A stretch of DNA of 22,500 bases, from the NCBI RefSeq assembly GCF_030272615.1, contig NW_026728911.1:12501-35000 (forward strand), given 5' to 3'. The stretch is from Cryptomeria japonica (taxonomy: Eukaryota > Streptophyta > Pinopsida > Cupressales > Cupressaceae). Of this stretch, positions 1-9,916 are shown piece after piece. How positions within the stretch are numbered: position 1 is the first letter of the stretch; every line of letters starts with the position of its first letter. Position numbers and translations under genes: made by a program. Below the pieces are notes generated by a model, which was not told where the DNA came from, ran no database searches, and saw only the letters and a program-made list of their open reading frames with translations.

Positions 1-935
1 TCCCAGGTATATGCCCCCTACGCACTTTTGGTGGCGCAACTCGCACGAACAGTCCCACCTCGACCCCGTAAACAAGCTTTTTTGCCTCGAAGAGTTCGTC
101 GGAGACGAAGAAGCAACCTTCAGTGCAAACGTAGCACTCTTTTGTGCAACCGCCCAAACAACGCCCCCTCTACCCTCTGTCGAAACACTCGGCATTGCTG
201 CTCCCTAAGGTGAGCTTCTCCTCATAGGCAATTCCGCTCTTATCCGGTCACGTTTGTGTGCCCGAATTTCGCAAGGCAACCTCCATGGGACATGGAAAAG
301 ACTCGAGAAGAGAGCTCGCTCACGGGAGAGAGAAGCCAAGGAGACCACGAGAGTGCTGAGAGTGGGACAGCGCTGAATAGGCGGGAGAAGCCTGCGCGTA
401 TAAACGGAGATATATATCCAATTGCAACGAAGGAACGTGCCAAAGATCGAGAACAATGGCAGAAATGCTAGTAACGTGCACTTCGGGACCAACGCATCAC
501 CGGAAGACAACCGCCAAACATCGAAAGAGTCGCGATGCTCCGCAACCTACGTGCAAAGCGGTCGCACACCGGGTAAGGGAGTGAGAGCCCCAAACATAGC
601 TGGGCGAGGCGCTCACTCCGCTCTTTAATATCTCGTTAATACCGCCAAGGAAATGGCACAAGCACACACACACAAGCATCCTCGGAAGAGGACAGTTCGA
701 GTGACAGGTCAAATCCAAGAGTTCCGAAGACTACCTCCAGGAACAATCGGGAACAAGACCGATTACAAGTCGTCGAGTCTGTTACTGGGCGAACACGAGA
801 TGCGCACAGGAAATCGATCAGCCCTCACAATGGCCCAAGGCCAGAGATCGGACTGCTACGATTTACCCCAACAATCATCGTGCCACTCTTCGCAGAGAGG
901 TGATAGACGCCAACGAGCCCGCGCATAGCAATCGA
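1..935. other. Non-repetitive spacer, candidate 5' ETS of a leftward 35S unit
   Basis: I see no tandem repeat, no RNA gene and no convincing coding frame here. All open frames are under about 100 codons, overlap on both strands and show no recognisable domain. The + strand is purine-rich around 290-460, with several GAGAG and GAAGA runs. If the - strand Pol I-like motifs to the right are real promoters, this would be the 18S-proximal part of the external transcribed spacer. No 18S start sequence is present, so that role is inferred from position only. Confidence 0.35.
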
Positions 936-1640
936 GGTGTAAAAAGGGCGTTGAAGGCAGGAAGCCTGGACGAAAGAGGCTACGAGGTCACCTCGAAGCG
1001 GTCTAAGAATCGGGCGCACTTGGGGCGACTACCAGTGCCAACCCCTTATCCCGCGGTGCGTCCGACACACAGAAATTTCCAAGGCGGCCAAGGAGCCTCC
1101 CCGCATAGCAATCGGGGTGTGAGGTTACGGATGCAGCATTGATAGCAATCGAGGTGTGAGGCGAAGGATGCAGAAGTGAGAGCCGAGGGATGTAGCAGAG
1201 ATAGCAATCGGGGTGTGTGATGCAGAAGAGATAGCAATCGAGGTGTGCGGTGGGAAGGGCCCAGCAGCCAGAATGCATGAAGCGACGGATGAAGCAGTGA
1301 TGACAACCGGGCTGTGAGGAGAGGAGGGATGCAGCCAAGAAAGCAATCAGGGCTCGAGGCAAGGGATGCATCAAGGATAGCAATCATGTTGTGAGGCGAG
1401 ATTCCAAAGGCTAAACGTGAGAGGCTGCAGGGTCGACTCAGAGAGGTCTATGCATGTGAGAGGCTGAAAGCAAGGTCGACTCGGAGCGGTCTATGCATCG
1501 GGCGCGCTTGGGGCGACTACCAGTGCCAACCCCTTATCCCGCGACGCGTCCGACAAAGAGAACGTTCCAAGGCGGCAGAGGAGGTTACCAGCCGAAGGAT
1601 GCAGTAGCAATAACAGGTATAGTTCCGCGGCGGCCGAGAA
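936..1640. repeat. Decayed edge of the 188-bp array with short AGCAATCG-type repeats
   Basis: Fragments of the neighbouring 188-bp unit are recognisable. At about 1015-1115 and 1495-1590 the order is the GGGCGACTACCAGTGCCAACC block, then CTTATCCCGCG, then the AAGGCGGC block. Between 1105 and 1400 a short piece, AGCAATCGGGGTGTGAGG with variants, is reiterated at least six times with irregular spacing of 30-70 bases (for example near 1107, 1144, 1203, 1231 and 1379). Divergence is much higher than in the array to the right, as expected for an array edge that escapes homogenisation. Confidence 0.7.
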
Positions 1641-4600
1641 GACTCACCGCATAGGAATCGGGATGCGAGGCGAGGGATGCGGCGGGAAGGCCCCGACGGC
1701 TAAACGGAAGAGGCTGCAGGGCCGCCTCGGAATGGTCCAAGCATCGGATGCGATTGGGACGACTACCAGTGCCAACCCCTTATCCCGCGATGCGTCCGAT
1801 ACACAGATAGTTCCAAGGCGGCCGAGGAGCCTCACCGCATATCAATCGGGGTGCGAGGCGAGGGATGGGGCGGGAAGGCCCCAACGGCTAGACGGAAGAG
1901 GCTTCAGGGCCACCTCGGAATGGTCCAAGCATCGGACGCGCTTGGGGCGACTGCCAGTGCCAACCCCTTATCCCGCGATGCGTCCGATACACAGATGGTT
2001 CCAAGGCGGCCGAGGAGCCTCACCGCATAGCAATCGGGGGTGCGAGGCGAGGGATGGGGCGGGAAGGCCCCAACGGCTAGACGGAAGAGGCTTCAGGGCC
2101 GCCTAGGAATGGTCCAAGCATCGGACACGCTTGGGGCGACTACCAGTGACAGCCCCCTATCCCGCGATGCGTCCGATACGAAGATGGTTCCAAGGCGGCC
2201 GAGGAGCCTCACCGCATAGCAATCGGGGTGCGAGGTGGGGGATGCGGCGAGATGGCCCCAACGGCTAGACGGAAGAGGCCACAGGGCCGCGTCGGAATAG
2301 TCCAAGCATCGGACGCGCTTGGGGCGACTACCAGTGACAACCCCTTATCCCGCGATGCGTCCGATACGAAGATAGTTCCAAGGCGGCCGAGGAGCCTCAC
2401 CGCATAGCAATCGGGGTGCGAGGTGGGGGATGCGGCGAGATGGCCCCAACGGCTAGACGGAAGAGGCTGCAGGGCCGCCTCGGAATAGTCCAAGCATCGG
2501 ACGCGCTTGGGGCCACTACCAGTGACAACCCCTTATCCCGCAATGCGTCCGATACGAAGATAGTTCCAAGGCGGCCGAAGAGCCTCACCGCATAGCAATC
2601 GGGGTGCGAGGTGGGGGATGCGGCGAGATGGCCCCAACGGCTAGACGGAAGAGGCCACAGGGCCGCCTCGGAATAGTCCAAGCATCGGACGCGCTTGGGG
2701 CGACTACCAGTGACAACCCCTTATCCCGCGATGCGTCCGATACGAAGATAGTTCCCAGGCGGCCGAGGAGCCTCACCGCATAGCAATCGGGGTGCGAGGC
2801 GAGGGATGCGGCGAGATGGCCCCAAAGGCTAGACGGAAGAGGCTGCAGGGCTGCCTCGGAATAGTCCAAGCATCGGACGCGCTTGGGGCGACTACCACTG
2901 CCAACCCCTTATCCCGCGATGCGTTCGATACACAGATAGTTCCGAGGCGGCCGAGGAGGTGGGGGATGCAGCGAGATGGCCCCAACGGCTAGACGGAAGA
3001 GGCTGCAGGGCCGCCTCGGAATAGTCCAAGCATCGGACGCGCTTGGGGCGACTACCAGTGACAACCCCTTATCCCGCGATGCGTCCGATACACAGATAGT
3101 TCCGAGGCGGCCAAGGAGCCTCACCGCATAGCAATCGTGGTGCGAGGTGGGGGATGCGGCGAGATGGCCCCAACGGCTAGACGGAAGAGGCTGCAGGGCC
3201 GCCTCGGAATGGTCCAAGCATCGGATGCGCTTGGGGCGACTACCACTGCCAACCCCTTATCCCGCGATGCGTCCGATACACAGATAGTTCCAAGGCGGCC
3301 GAGGAGCCTCACAGCATAGCAATCAGGGTGCGAGGCGAGGGATGCGGCGAGAAAGCCCCAACGGCTAGAGGGAAGAGGCTTCAGGTCCGCCTCGGAATGG
3401 TCCAAGCATCGGACGCGCTTGGGGCGACTACCAGTGACAACCCCTTATCCCGCGACGCGTCCGATACACAGATAGTTCCAAGGCGGCCGAGGAGCCTCAC
3501 CGCATAGCAATCGGGGTGCGAGGCGAGGGATGCGGCGAGAAGGACCCAACGGCTACACGGAAGAGGCTTCGGGGCCGCCTCGGAATGGTCCAAGCATCGG
3601 ACGCGCTTGGGGCGACTACCAGTGACAACCCCTTATCCCGCGACGCGTCCGATACACAGATAGTTCCAAGGCGGCCGAGGAGCCTCACCGCATAGCAATC
3701 GGGGTGCGAGGCGAGGGATGCGGCGAGAAGGACCCAACGGCTACACGGAAGAGGCTTCGGGGCCGCCTCGGAATGGTCCAAGCATCGGACGCGCTTGGGG
3801 CGACTACCAGTGACAACCCCTTATCCCGCGACGCGTCCGATACACAGATAGTTCCAAGGCGGCCGAGGAGCCTCACCGCATAGCAATCGGGGTGCGAGGC
3901 GAGGGATGCGGCGAGAAGGACCCAACGGCTAGACGGAAGAGGCTTCGGGTCCGCCTCGGAATGGTCCAAGCATCGGACGCGCTTGGGGCGACTACCAGTG
4001 ACAACCCCTTATCCCGCGACGCGTCCGATACACAGATAGTTCCAAGGCGGCCGAGGAGCCTCACCGCATAGCAATCGGGGTGCGAGGCGAGGGATGCGGC
4101 GAGAAGGACCCAACGGCTAGACGGAAGAGGCTTCGGGTCCGCCTCGGAATGGTCCAAGCATCGGACGCGCTTGGGGCGACTACCAGTGACAACCCCTTAT
4201 CCCGCGACGCGTCCGATACACAGATAGTTCCAAGGCGGCCGAGGAGCCTCACCGCATAGCAATCGGGGTGCGAGGCGAGGGATGCGGCGAGAAGGACCCA
4301 ACGGCTAGACGGAAGAGGCTTCGGGTCCGCCTCGGAATGGTCCAAGCATCGGACGCGCTTGGGGCGACTACCAGTGACAACCCCTTATCCCGCGACGCGT
4401 CCGATACACAGATAGTTCCGAGGCGGCCGAGGAGCCTCACCGCATAGCAATCGGGGTGCGAGGCGAAGGATGCGGCGAGAAGGACCCAACGGCTAGACGG
4501 AAGAGGCTTCGGGTCCGCCTCGGAATGGTCTAAGCATCGGACGCGCTTGGGGCGACTACCAGTGACAACCCCTTATCCCGCGACGCGTCCGATACACAGA

Positions 4601-5587
4601 TAGTTCCAAGGCGGCCGAGGAGCCTCACCGCATAGCAATCGGGGTGCGAGGCGAGGGATGCGGCGAGAAGGACCCAACGGCTAGACGGAAGAGGCTTCAG
4701 GGCCGCCTCGGAATGGTCCAAGCATCGAACGCGCTTGGGGCGACTACCAGTGACAACCCCTTATCCCGCGACGCGTCCGATACACAGATAGTTCCGAGGC
4801 GGCCGAGGAGCCTCACCGCATAGCAATCGGGGTGCGAGGCGAGGGATGCGGCGAGAAGGACCCAACGGCTAGACGGAAGAGGCTTCAGGGCCGCCTCGGA
4901 ATGGTCCAAGCATCGGACGCGCTTGGGGCGACTACCAGTGACAACCCCTTATCCCGCGACGCGTCCGATACACAGATAGTTCCGAGGCGGCCGAGGAGCC
5001 TCACCGCATAGCAATCGGGGTGCGAGGCGAGGGATGCGGCGAGAAGGACCCAACGGCTAGACGGAAGAGGCTTCAGGGCCGCCTCGGAATGGTCCAAGCA
5101 TCGGACGCGCTTGGGGCGACTACCAATGACAACCCCTTATCCCGCGACGCGTCCGATACACAGATAGTTCCGAGGCGGCCGAGGAGCCTCACCGCATAGC
5201 AATCGGGGTGCGAGGCGAGGGATGCGGCGAGAAGGACCCAACGGCTAGACGGAAGAGGCTTCAGGGCCGCCTCGGAATGGTCCAAGCATCGGACGCGCTT
5301 GGGGCGACTACCAGTGACAACCCCTTATCCCGCGACGCGTCCGATACACAGATAGTTCCGAGGCGGCCGAGGAGCCTCACCGCATAGCAATCGGGGTGCG
5401 AGGCGAGGGATGCGGCGAGAAGGACCCAACGGCTAGACGGAAGAGGCTTCAGGGCCGCCTCGGAATGGTCCAAGCATCGGACGCGCTTGGGGCGACTACC
5501 GTTGCCAACCCCTTATCCCGCGATGCGTCTGATACACAGATAGTTCCGAGGCGGCCGAGGAGCCTCACCGCATAGCAATCGGGTTGC
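1641..5587. repeat. 188-bp tandem satellite array, about 21 units
   Basis: The anchor CACCGCATAGCAATCGGGG recurs at 1645, 1833, 2021, 2210, 2398, 2586, 2774, 3122, 3310, 3498, then every 188 bases to 5566. One unit near 2957 has lost 28 bases, which explains the 348-base step from 2774 to 3122. Each unit contains in order: CCCAACGGCTAGACGG, CCGCCTCGGAATGGTCC, GGGCGACTACCAGTGAC, CCCTTATCCCGCG, GATAGTTCC-AAGGCGGCCGAGG, and the anchor. Variants occur in blocks. Units at about 2160-2760 carry CGATACGAAGATAG, while later ones carry CGATACACAGATAG. Units at 3930-4520 carry TTCGGGTCCGCC, while 4690-5460 carry TTCAGGGCCGCC. This pattern fits recent local expansion by unequal exchange. It may be a transcribed ETS repeat. 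It encodes nothing convincing: the 94-codon frames on the - strand simply repeat with the unit. Confidence 0.95.
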
Positions 5588-5831
5588 GAGGCAGATTATT
5601 GGGAAGGGAACCCCCTGGGATGCGGCTCAAGCAGTGCCCAAAGGGACTGGAATGCGGAATCACATCGAGAGACCCAAATGCTATACGAGGGCTCAAATCG
5701 AATTATCGATTTGGCCACGACATGGACGCATCGGAACGACTACCTTTGCCGAACCACTCGCAATTGCATCCATACCGAAACCAATAGACATTTCCGTTAG
5801 AGCCCTCGCATAGCATTCGGGAATCTCGCAT

Positions 5832-5919
5832 GCCCCTCTAAATCGACCAATGCTGGCGCTCAATGAAAATCCGAGCGCTACCACCGTTCGAGCGCCAGCA
5901 TTGGTCGAGTTAGAGGGGC
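5832..5919. repeat. Long inverted repeat (30-bp arms, 28-bp loop)
   Basis: Left arm 5832-5861 and right arm 5890-5919 are reverse complements at 29 of 30 positions, separated by a 28-base loop. It lies 28 bases to the left of a CCCCTATATAAG box. If transcription starts there on the - strand, the hairpin would form in the first 120 bases of the transcript. It might be a processing or pausing structure, or a cruciform. Function is inferred. Confidence 0.85.
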
Positions 5920-5947
5920 ACGGGGGAGAATGCTCCAGTCAACACCT

Positions 5948-5959
5948 CCCCTATATAAG
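5948..5959 (-). promoter_or_regulatory. Pol I-like core promoter 1 (candidate gene promoter)
   Basis: The - strand reads CTTATATAGGGG with GAGGTG following, close to the plant Pol I initiator TATATA(A/G)GGGGG. By analogy the start would be at about 5952, going left. It is the last copy before the 188-bp array, so of the thirteen it is the best candidate for the main gene promoter. The 30-bp inverted repeat lies just downstream. Alternatively the true gene promoter lies beyond the window. Confidence 0.55.
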
Positions 5960-6315
5960 TTATTTGTCCGATTCTCGCACAACCGTAGTCTGCCTCGTCG
6001 AATCAAACAACGGTCCCAGATTCCGACTTCCGTTCCGTAGAGACCCAAAAGCTAGATGGAGGCTCGCAAGAAAGAGAGTCGGCGCATAGCAATCGGGTTT
6101 CTCGAACGTTTAGGGACCGAGCTCACTTGCGGATAGGGCAAAATCCGCCAAGCAACCCAAAAGCTAGACGGGGGCTCGAATCGAATCGCCTAGGCGGCCA
6201 CAACAACGACGTGTTGGATCGACTACCAGTGCCAAACCATTCAGCAAGACTAGTCTGTGTCGAGGCCGGATAGAGATTCTCAGAGAGCGCCCGCATAGCA
6301 TTTAGGAGACCTGCC

Positions 6316-6410
6316 GCGTCCCTCACACTCGACAAATGGTGGTGCACGTTTATAAATCCGAGCGATCCCAACCCTTTCAAGCACCAACATCGGTCGAGAT
6401 AGAGGGGCAC
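6316..6410. repeat. Degenerate copy of the long inverted repeat (module 2)
   Basis: Arms 6316-6345 and 6381-6410 sit where the 5832-5919 hairpin sits in its module. Pairing is partial: GGTGC with GCACC at the tip and the CTCGAC with GTCGAG block are kept, while the base of the stem has mismatches. Confidence 0.55.
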
Positions 6411-6437
6411 GGAGGGGGCTGCGTGAGACAACACAGT

Positions 6438-6449
6438 CCCCTATATAAG
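6438..6449 (-). promoter_or_regulatory. Pol I-like spacer promoter 2
   Basis: CTTATATAGGGG on the - strand, predicted start about 6442. Downstream on the - strand the sequence continues ACTGTGTTG instead of AGGTGTTG, the most altered 3' flank of the set. The upstream flank, AATCGGACAAATAA, is unchanged. Confidence 0.5.
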
Positions 6450-6756
6450 TTATTTGTCCGATTCTCACACATCCGAAGAATGGTCATCAAATCGGACAAC
6501 AGCCCAAACTTCCGACTTCCGTCCCAGAAAGCCCAAGAGCTATCTAAAACGTTCATGGCCGGAACTCGATCGCGGCTATACCAGTCCGCCAAGCAACCCA
6601 AAAGCTAGACTGGAGCTCTAGTCGAATCACCTCTGTGGCCATTGCAAGGACGTGTTGGAGCGACTACCATTGCCGAACCATTCCGCAGGTCGAGTCCATA
6701 CCAAGGCCGCATAGAGATTCACGATGAGCTCCTGCATAGCAATCAGGAGACTTGCC

Positions 6757-6850
6757 GTGTCCATCACAATCGATAAATCCTGGTGCAAGATTTTTGCATC
6801 CGAGCGCTCCAACCAGTCGAGCACCAGCATCAATCGACATAAACGGGCAC
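6757..6850. repeat. Degenerate copy of the long inverted repeat (module 3)
   Basis: Arms are 6757-6786 and 6821-6850. The tip pairs TGGTGC with GCACCA, and an ATCGAT/ATCGAC block pairs in part. The pair 6784-6823 is T-A where the equivalent pair in the first hairpin (5857-5894) is C-G, so both sides changed together. Confidence 0.5.
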
Positions 6851-6888
6851 GGGGGGAGGATGCTCGAGAACACTACCTCCCCTATATA

Positions 6889-6900
6889 AGTTATTTGTCC
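6889..6900 (-). promoter_or_regulatory. Pol I-like spacer promoter 3
   Basis: CTTATATAGGGG followed by AGGTAGTG on the - strand, predicted start about 6893. It shares the AATCGGACAAATAA upstream flank and carries a degenerate inverted repeat downstream. Confidence 0.5.
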
Positions 6901-7020
6901 GATTCTCAAGCAGCCGAAGTCTGGTCATCGAATCGGGTCAAAGACCACAACTTCCGACTTTACCCACAATGCAAGTCATCGAATCGAACATCGGCCCCCG
7001 AGTCGGACTCCATGCGTATG

Positions 7021-7345
7021 TCAGGTCATCGGACCCAAATTCCGCCTTCCTGCGCATGGCGGGCCATCAATATCAACTCGGTCATCAGACCCAAACTCCG
7101 CCTTTTTGCGTATGGCACGCCTTCAAATCGGTCATCGGACCCAAATTCCGCCTTCCTGTGCATGGCGGGCCATCAACATCAACTCGGTCATCGGACCCAA
7201 ATTCCGCCTTTCTGCGCATGGCACGCCATCAACTCGGTCATCGGACCCAAATTCCGCCTTCCTGCGCATGGCAGGTCATCGGACACAAATTCAGACCTCG
7301 CCAATATGCCTACGTATCGAATCGGTCATCGGACCCAACTTCCGA
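7021..7345. repeat. Alternating 50/56-bp tandem repeat
   Basis: GGTCATCGGACCCAAATTCC starts at 7024, 7080 (variant), 7130, 7186, 7236, 7274 (variant) and 7324 (variant), giving steps of 56, 50, 56, 50, 38 and 50. Each unit continues with GCCTT-CTGCGCATGGC and ends CATCAACTC. The longer form carries an extra AACATC-like hexamer. Shorter versions of the same unit recur at the right end of each 311-bp module (for example 7587-7660), so this array grew from the edge of that module. Six-base multiples of non-triplet units leave frames open by chance, so I do not call a gene. Confidence 0.8.
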
Positions 7346-7423
7346 CTTCATCCATACTGTAGGGTCTTTGAGGTTGGCGCGGTGCGCTCAACCCAGGGAG
7401 TCGACCCATCGAAGCATACACCT

Positions 7424-7435
7424 CCCCTATATAAG
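7424..7435 (-). promoter_or_regulatory. Pol I-like spacer promoter 4
   Basis: First copy of the 311-bp series. The - strand reads GCTTATATAGGGGAGGTGT, predicted start about 7428. From here on the base preceding the box changes (AGCTTATATA instead of AACTTATATA), which separates this family from copies 1-3. Confidence 0.55.
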
Positions 7436-7734
7436 CTATTTGTCCGATTCCCACACCTGTGTAGTTTGCACCTCTGACCAGGACATCGACCCCAACTTCC
7501 GAACTCGACTGCAACGACGGCACCAGCGCCTTGGTGCGCACCTTGCGACGCACAGTCCCAACATTCGCCTTCCTGCACATGGCAGGTCATCGGACCCAAA
7601 TTCCGACCTCGCGAGTATGCCTACATATCGAATCGGTCATCGGACCCAACTTCCGACTTCATCCATACCGTAGGGTCTTTGAGGTTGGCGCGGTGCGCTC
7701 AACCCGGGGAGTCGACCCAACGAAGCATACACCT

Positions 7735-7746
7735 CCCCTATATAAG
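7735..7746 (-). promoter_or_regulatory. Pol I-like spacer promoter 5
   Basis: Exactly 311 bases from copy 4, with the same core and flanks. Predicted start is about 7739. Confidence 0.55.
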
Positions 7747-8045
7747 CTATTTGTCCGATTCCCACACCTGTGTAGTTTGCACCTCCGATCAAGACATCGA
7801 CCCCAACTTCCGAACTCGCCTCCAACGACCGAACCAGCGCCTTGGTGCGCACCTTGCAACGCACAGTGCCAACATTCGCCTTCCTGCACGTGGCAGGTCA
7901 TCGGACCCAAATTCCGACCTCGCGAGTATGCCTACATATCGAATCGGTCATCGGACCCAACTTCCGACTTCATCCATACCGTAGGGTCTTTGAGGTTGGC
8001 GCGGTGCGCTCAACCCGGGGAGTCGACCCAACGAAGCATACACCT

Positions 8046-8057
8046 CCCCTATATAAG
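8046..8057 (-). promoter_or_regulatory. Pol I-like spacer promoter 6
   Basis: Exactly 311 bases from copy 5, core unchanged. Predicted start is about 8050. Confidence 0.55.
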
Positions 8058-8356
8058 CTATTTGTCCGATTCCCACACCTGTGTAGCTTGCACCTCCGAT
8101 CAGGACATCGACCCCAACTTCCGAACTCGACTAAAAAGACCGCACCAGCGCCTTGGTGTGCACCTTGCAACGCACAGTGTCAACATTCGCCTTCCTGCAC
8201 ATGGCAGGTCATCGGACCCAAATTCCGACCTCATGAGCATACCTACTAATCGAATTGGTCATCGGACCCAACTTCCGACTTCATCCATACCGTAGGGTCT
8301 TTGAGGTTGGCGCGGTGCGCTCAACCTGGGGAGTCGACCCATCGAAGCATACACCT

Positions 8357-8368
8357 CCCCTATATAAG
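8357..8368 (-). promoter_or_regulatory. Pol I-like spacer promoter 7
   Basis: Exactly 311 bases from copy 6, predicted start about 8361. On its upstream side (to the right) the module is interrupted by the 38/52-bp array, which puts the next promoter 869 bases away. Confidence 0.55.
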
Positions 8369-8479
8369 CTATTTGTCCGATTCCGACACCTGTGTAGTTT
8401 GCACCTCCGCTCAGGACATCGACCCCAACTTCCGAACTCGCCTGCAACGACCGAACCAGCGCCTTGGTGCGCACCAAAA

Positions 8480-9086
8480 GTGCGCACTTTTGGAGGGCAC
8501 TTTTGTGCGCTCCAAAGGTGCGCACTTTTGGAGGGCACTTTTCTGCGCTCCAAAGGTGCGCACTTTTGGAGGGCACTTTTTGGAGGGCACTTTTCTGCGC
8601 TCCAAAGGTGCGCACTTTTGGAGGGCACTTTTTGGAGGGCACTTTTCTGCGCTCCAAAGGTGCGCACTTTTGGAGGGCACTTTTTGGAGGGCACTTTTCT
8701 GCGCTCCAAAGGTGCGCACTTTTGGAGGGCACTTTTTGGAGGGCACTTTTCTGCGCTCCAAAGGTGCGCACTTTTGGAGGGCACTTTTTGGAGGGCACTT
8801 TTCTGCGCTCCAAAGGTGCGCACTTTTGGAGGGCACTTTTCTGCGCTCCAAAGGTGCGCACTTTTGGAGGGCACTTTTTGGAGGGCACTTTTCTGCGCTC
8901 CAAAGGTGCGCACTTTTGGAGGGCACTTTTTGGAGGGCACTTTTCTGCGCTCCAAAGGTGCGCACTTTTGGAGGGCACTTTTTGGAGGGCACTTTTCTGC
9001 GCTCCAAAGGTGCGCACTTTTGGAGGGCACTTTTGTGCACTCCAAAGGTGCGCACTTTTGGAGGGCACTTTTCCTGTGCTCCAAAG
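8480..9086. repeat. Two-size minisatellite, 13 units of 38 or 52 bp
   Basis: Units begin with GTGCGCACTTTTGGAGGGCA at 8480, 8518, 8556, 8608, 8660, 8712, 8764, 8816, 8854, 8906, 8958, 9010 and 9048. Lengths are 38, 38, 52, 52, 52, 52, 52, 38, 52, 52, 52, 38 and 39. The 52-base form equals the 38-base form plus one extra 14-base GGAGGGCACTTTTT. Each unit ends CTGCGCTCCAAAG. Every unit holds the palindrome GTGCGCAC, and the first sits in a perfect 20-base palindrome at 8474-8493. The array interrupts a 311-bp promoter module, which resumes in decayed form after 9087. There are no unique spacers, so it is not a CRISPR. Confidence 0.95.
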
Positions 9087-9225
9087 GTGCACACCTAGGT
9101 GAGCACCTTCGACCACACCTTGTAGCACACCAAACTCTGACTTTCGACTTCATCCGCAATGCAGGGTCTTTGAGGTTGGCGCAATGCGCACAACCAGGGG
9201 AGTCGACCCATCAAACCCAACACCT

Positions 9226-9237
9226 CCCCTATATAAG
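9226..9237 (-). promoter_or_regulatory. Pol I-like spacer promoter 8
   Basis: First copy of the 157-bp series, predicted start about 9230. The upstream flank is now AGAATCAGACAAATAGC, with one change from the earlier AATCGGACAAATAGC. Confidence 0.55.
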
Positions 9238-9382
9238 CTATTTGTCTGATTCTCATACATGCGTAGCCTGCAGGAGCAATTAGGACATCGACCCCAACTT
9301 TCGGCTTCTAAACGAAAACAAGGTCTTTGAGGTTGGTGTAATGCGAACAACTAGGGGAGTCAACCCATCAAACCCAACACCT

Positions 9383-9394
9383 CCCCTATATAAG
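9383..9394 (-). promoter_or_regulatory. Pol I-like spacer promoter 9
   Basis: 157 bases from copy 8, core identical. Predicted start is about 9387. Confidence 0.55.
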
Positions 9395-9539
9395 CTATTT
9401 GTCTGATTCTCATACATGTGTAGTCTACAGGAGCAATTAGGACATCGACCCCAACTTTTGACTTCTTAACGAAAACAAGGTCTTTGAGGTTGACGTAATG
9501 CGCACAACCAGGGGAGTCGACCCATCAAACCCAACACCT

Positions 9540-9551
9540 CCCCTATATAAG
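9540..9551 (-). promoter_or_regulatory. Pol I-like spacer promoter 10
   Basis: 157 bases from copy 9, core identical. The flank reverts to AATCGGACAAATAGC. Predicted start is about 9544. Confidence 0.55.
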
Positions 9552-9696
9552 CTATTTGTCCGATTCTCATACATGTGTAGCCTGCAGGAGCCATTAGGAC
9601 ATTGACCCCAACTTTTGACTTCTTAACGAAAACAAGGTCTTTGAGGTTGGCGTAATGCGCACAACCAAGGGAGTTGACCCATCAAACCCAACACCT

Positions 9697-9708
9697 CCCC
9701 TATATAAG
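9697..9708 (-). promoter_or_regulatory. Pol I-like spacer promoter 11
   Basis: 157 bases from copy 10, predicted start about 9701. Its upstream interval is enlarged to 220 bases by an extra piece carrying ACCAAAGGTGCACGCC at about 9796, a GGTGCACC-type palindrome cluster. Confidence 0.55.
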
Positions 9709-9916
9709 CTATTTGTCTGATTCTCATACATGTGTAGCCTGCAACAACGATTAGGACATCCACCCCAACTTCTGAATTCGTCTGCGTTGACCGCACCAAA
9801 GGTGCACGCCTTGGTGCTCACCAAAATCCGACTTCCGACTTCTTCTGCTATGCGGGGTCTTTGAGGTTGGCGCAGTGCGCACAACCAGGGGAGTCAACCC
9901 ACCGAATGCAACACCT

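Larger units (their letters stand above)
5588..7020 (-). repeat. Three large spacer-promoter modules (about 450-490 bp each)
   Basis: Three diverged modules follow one another. Each carries, on the + strand: a CCCAAAAGCTAGACGG-like block (about 5672, 6160, 6597), a CGACTACCNNTGCC block (about 5738, 6222, 6660), a CGCATAGCA block (about 5809, 6292, 6733), a 30-base inverted repeat, and a CCCCTATATAAG box followed by TTATTTGTCCGATTCTC. Step sizes between the boxes are 490 and 451 bases. The first three blocks are the same ones, in the same order, that make up the 188-bp satellite immediately to the left. The modules are far more diverged from one another than the satellite units are, so they look older. 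Confidence 0.8.
7346..8475 (-). repeat. 311-bp spacer-promoter modules, about 3.6 copies
   Basis: The block AGGGTCTTTGAGGTTGGCGC starts at 7361, 7672, 7983 and 8294, a strict 311-base period. Each module has in + order: the GGGTCTTTGAGG block, CAACCCGGGGAGTCGACCCA, the CCCCTATATAAG box, GCTATTTGTCCGATTCCCAC, GACATCGACCCCAACTTCCG, a CCAGCGCCTTGGTGCGCACC palindrome block and two GGTCATCGGACCC pieces. The fourth module is broken at the GGTGCGCACC palindrome (8466-8475), where the 38/52-bp array begins. Confidence 0.9.

Noticed and set aside
6724-7673. Open frames with HRTQIPPSCAWR-like repeats
   Set aside because: They follow the 50/56-bp DNA repeat and overlap one another in different frames. 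They span predicted promoter boxes.
8480-9086. CRISPR-like array
   Set aside because: Units are contiguous with no unique spacers. The context is plant rDNA spacer.
8255-9283. 342-codon + frame and 289-292-codon - frames over the 38/52-bp array
   Set aside because: The frames are translations of one short DNA repeat in several registers. No start context or domain is apparent, and both strands are open together.
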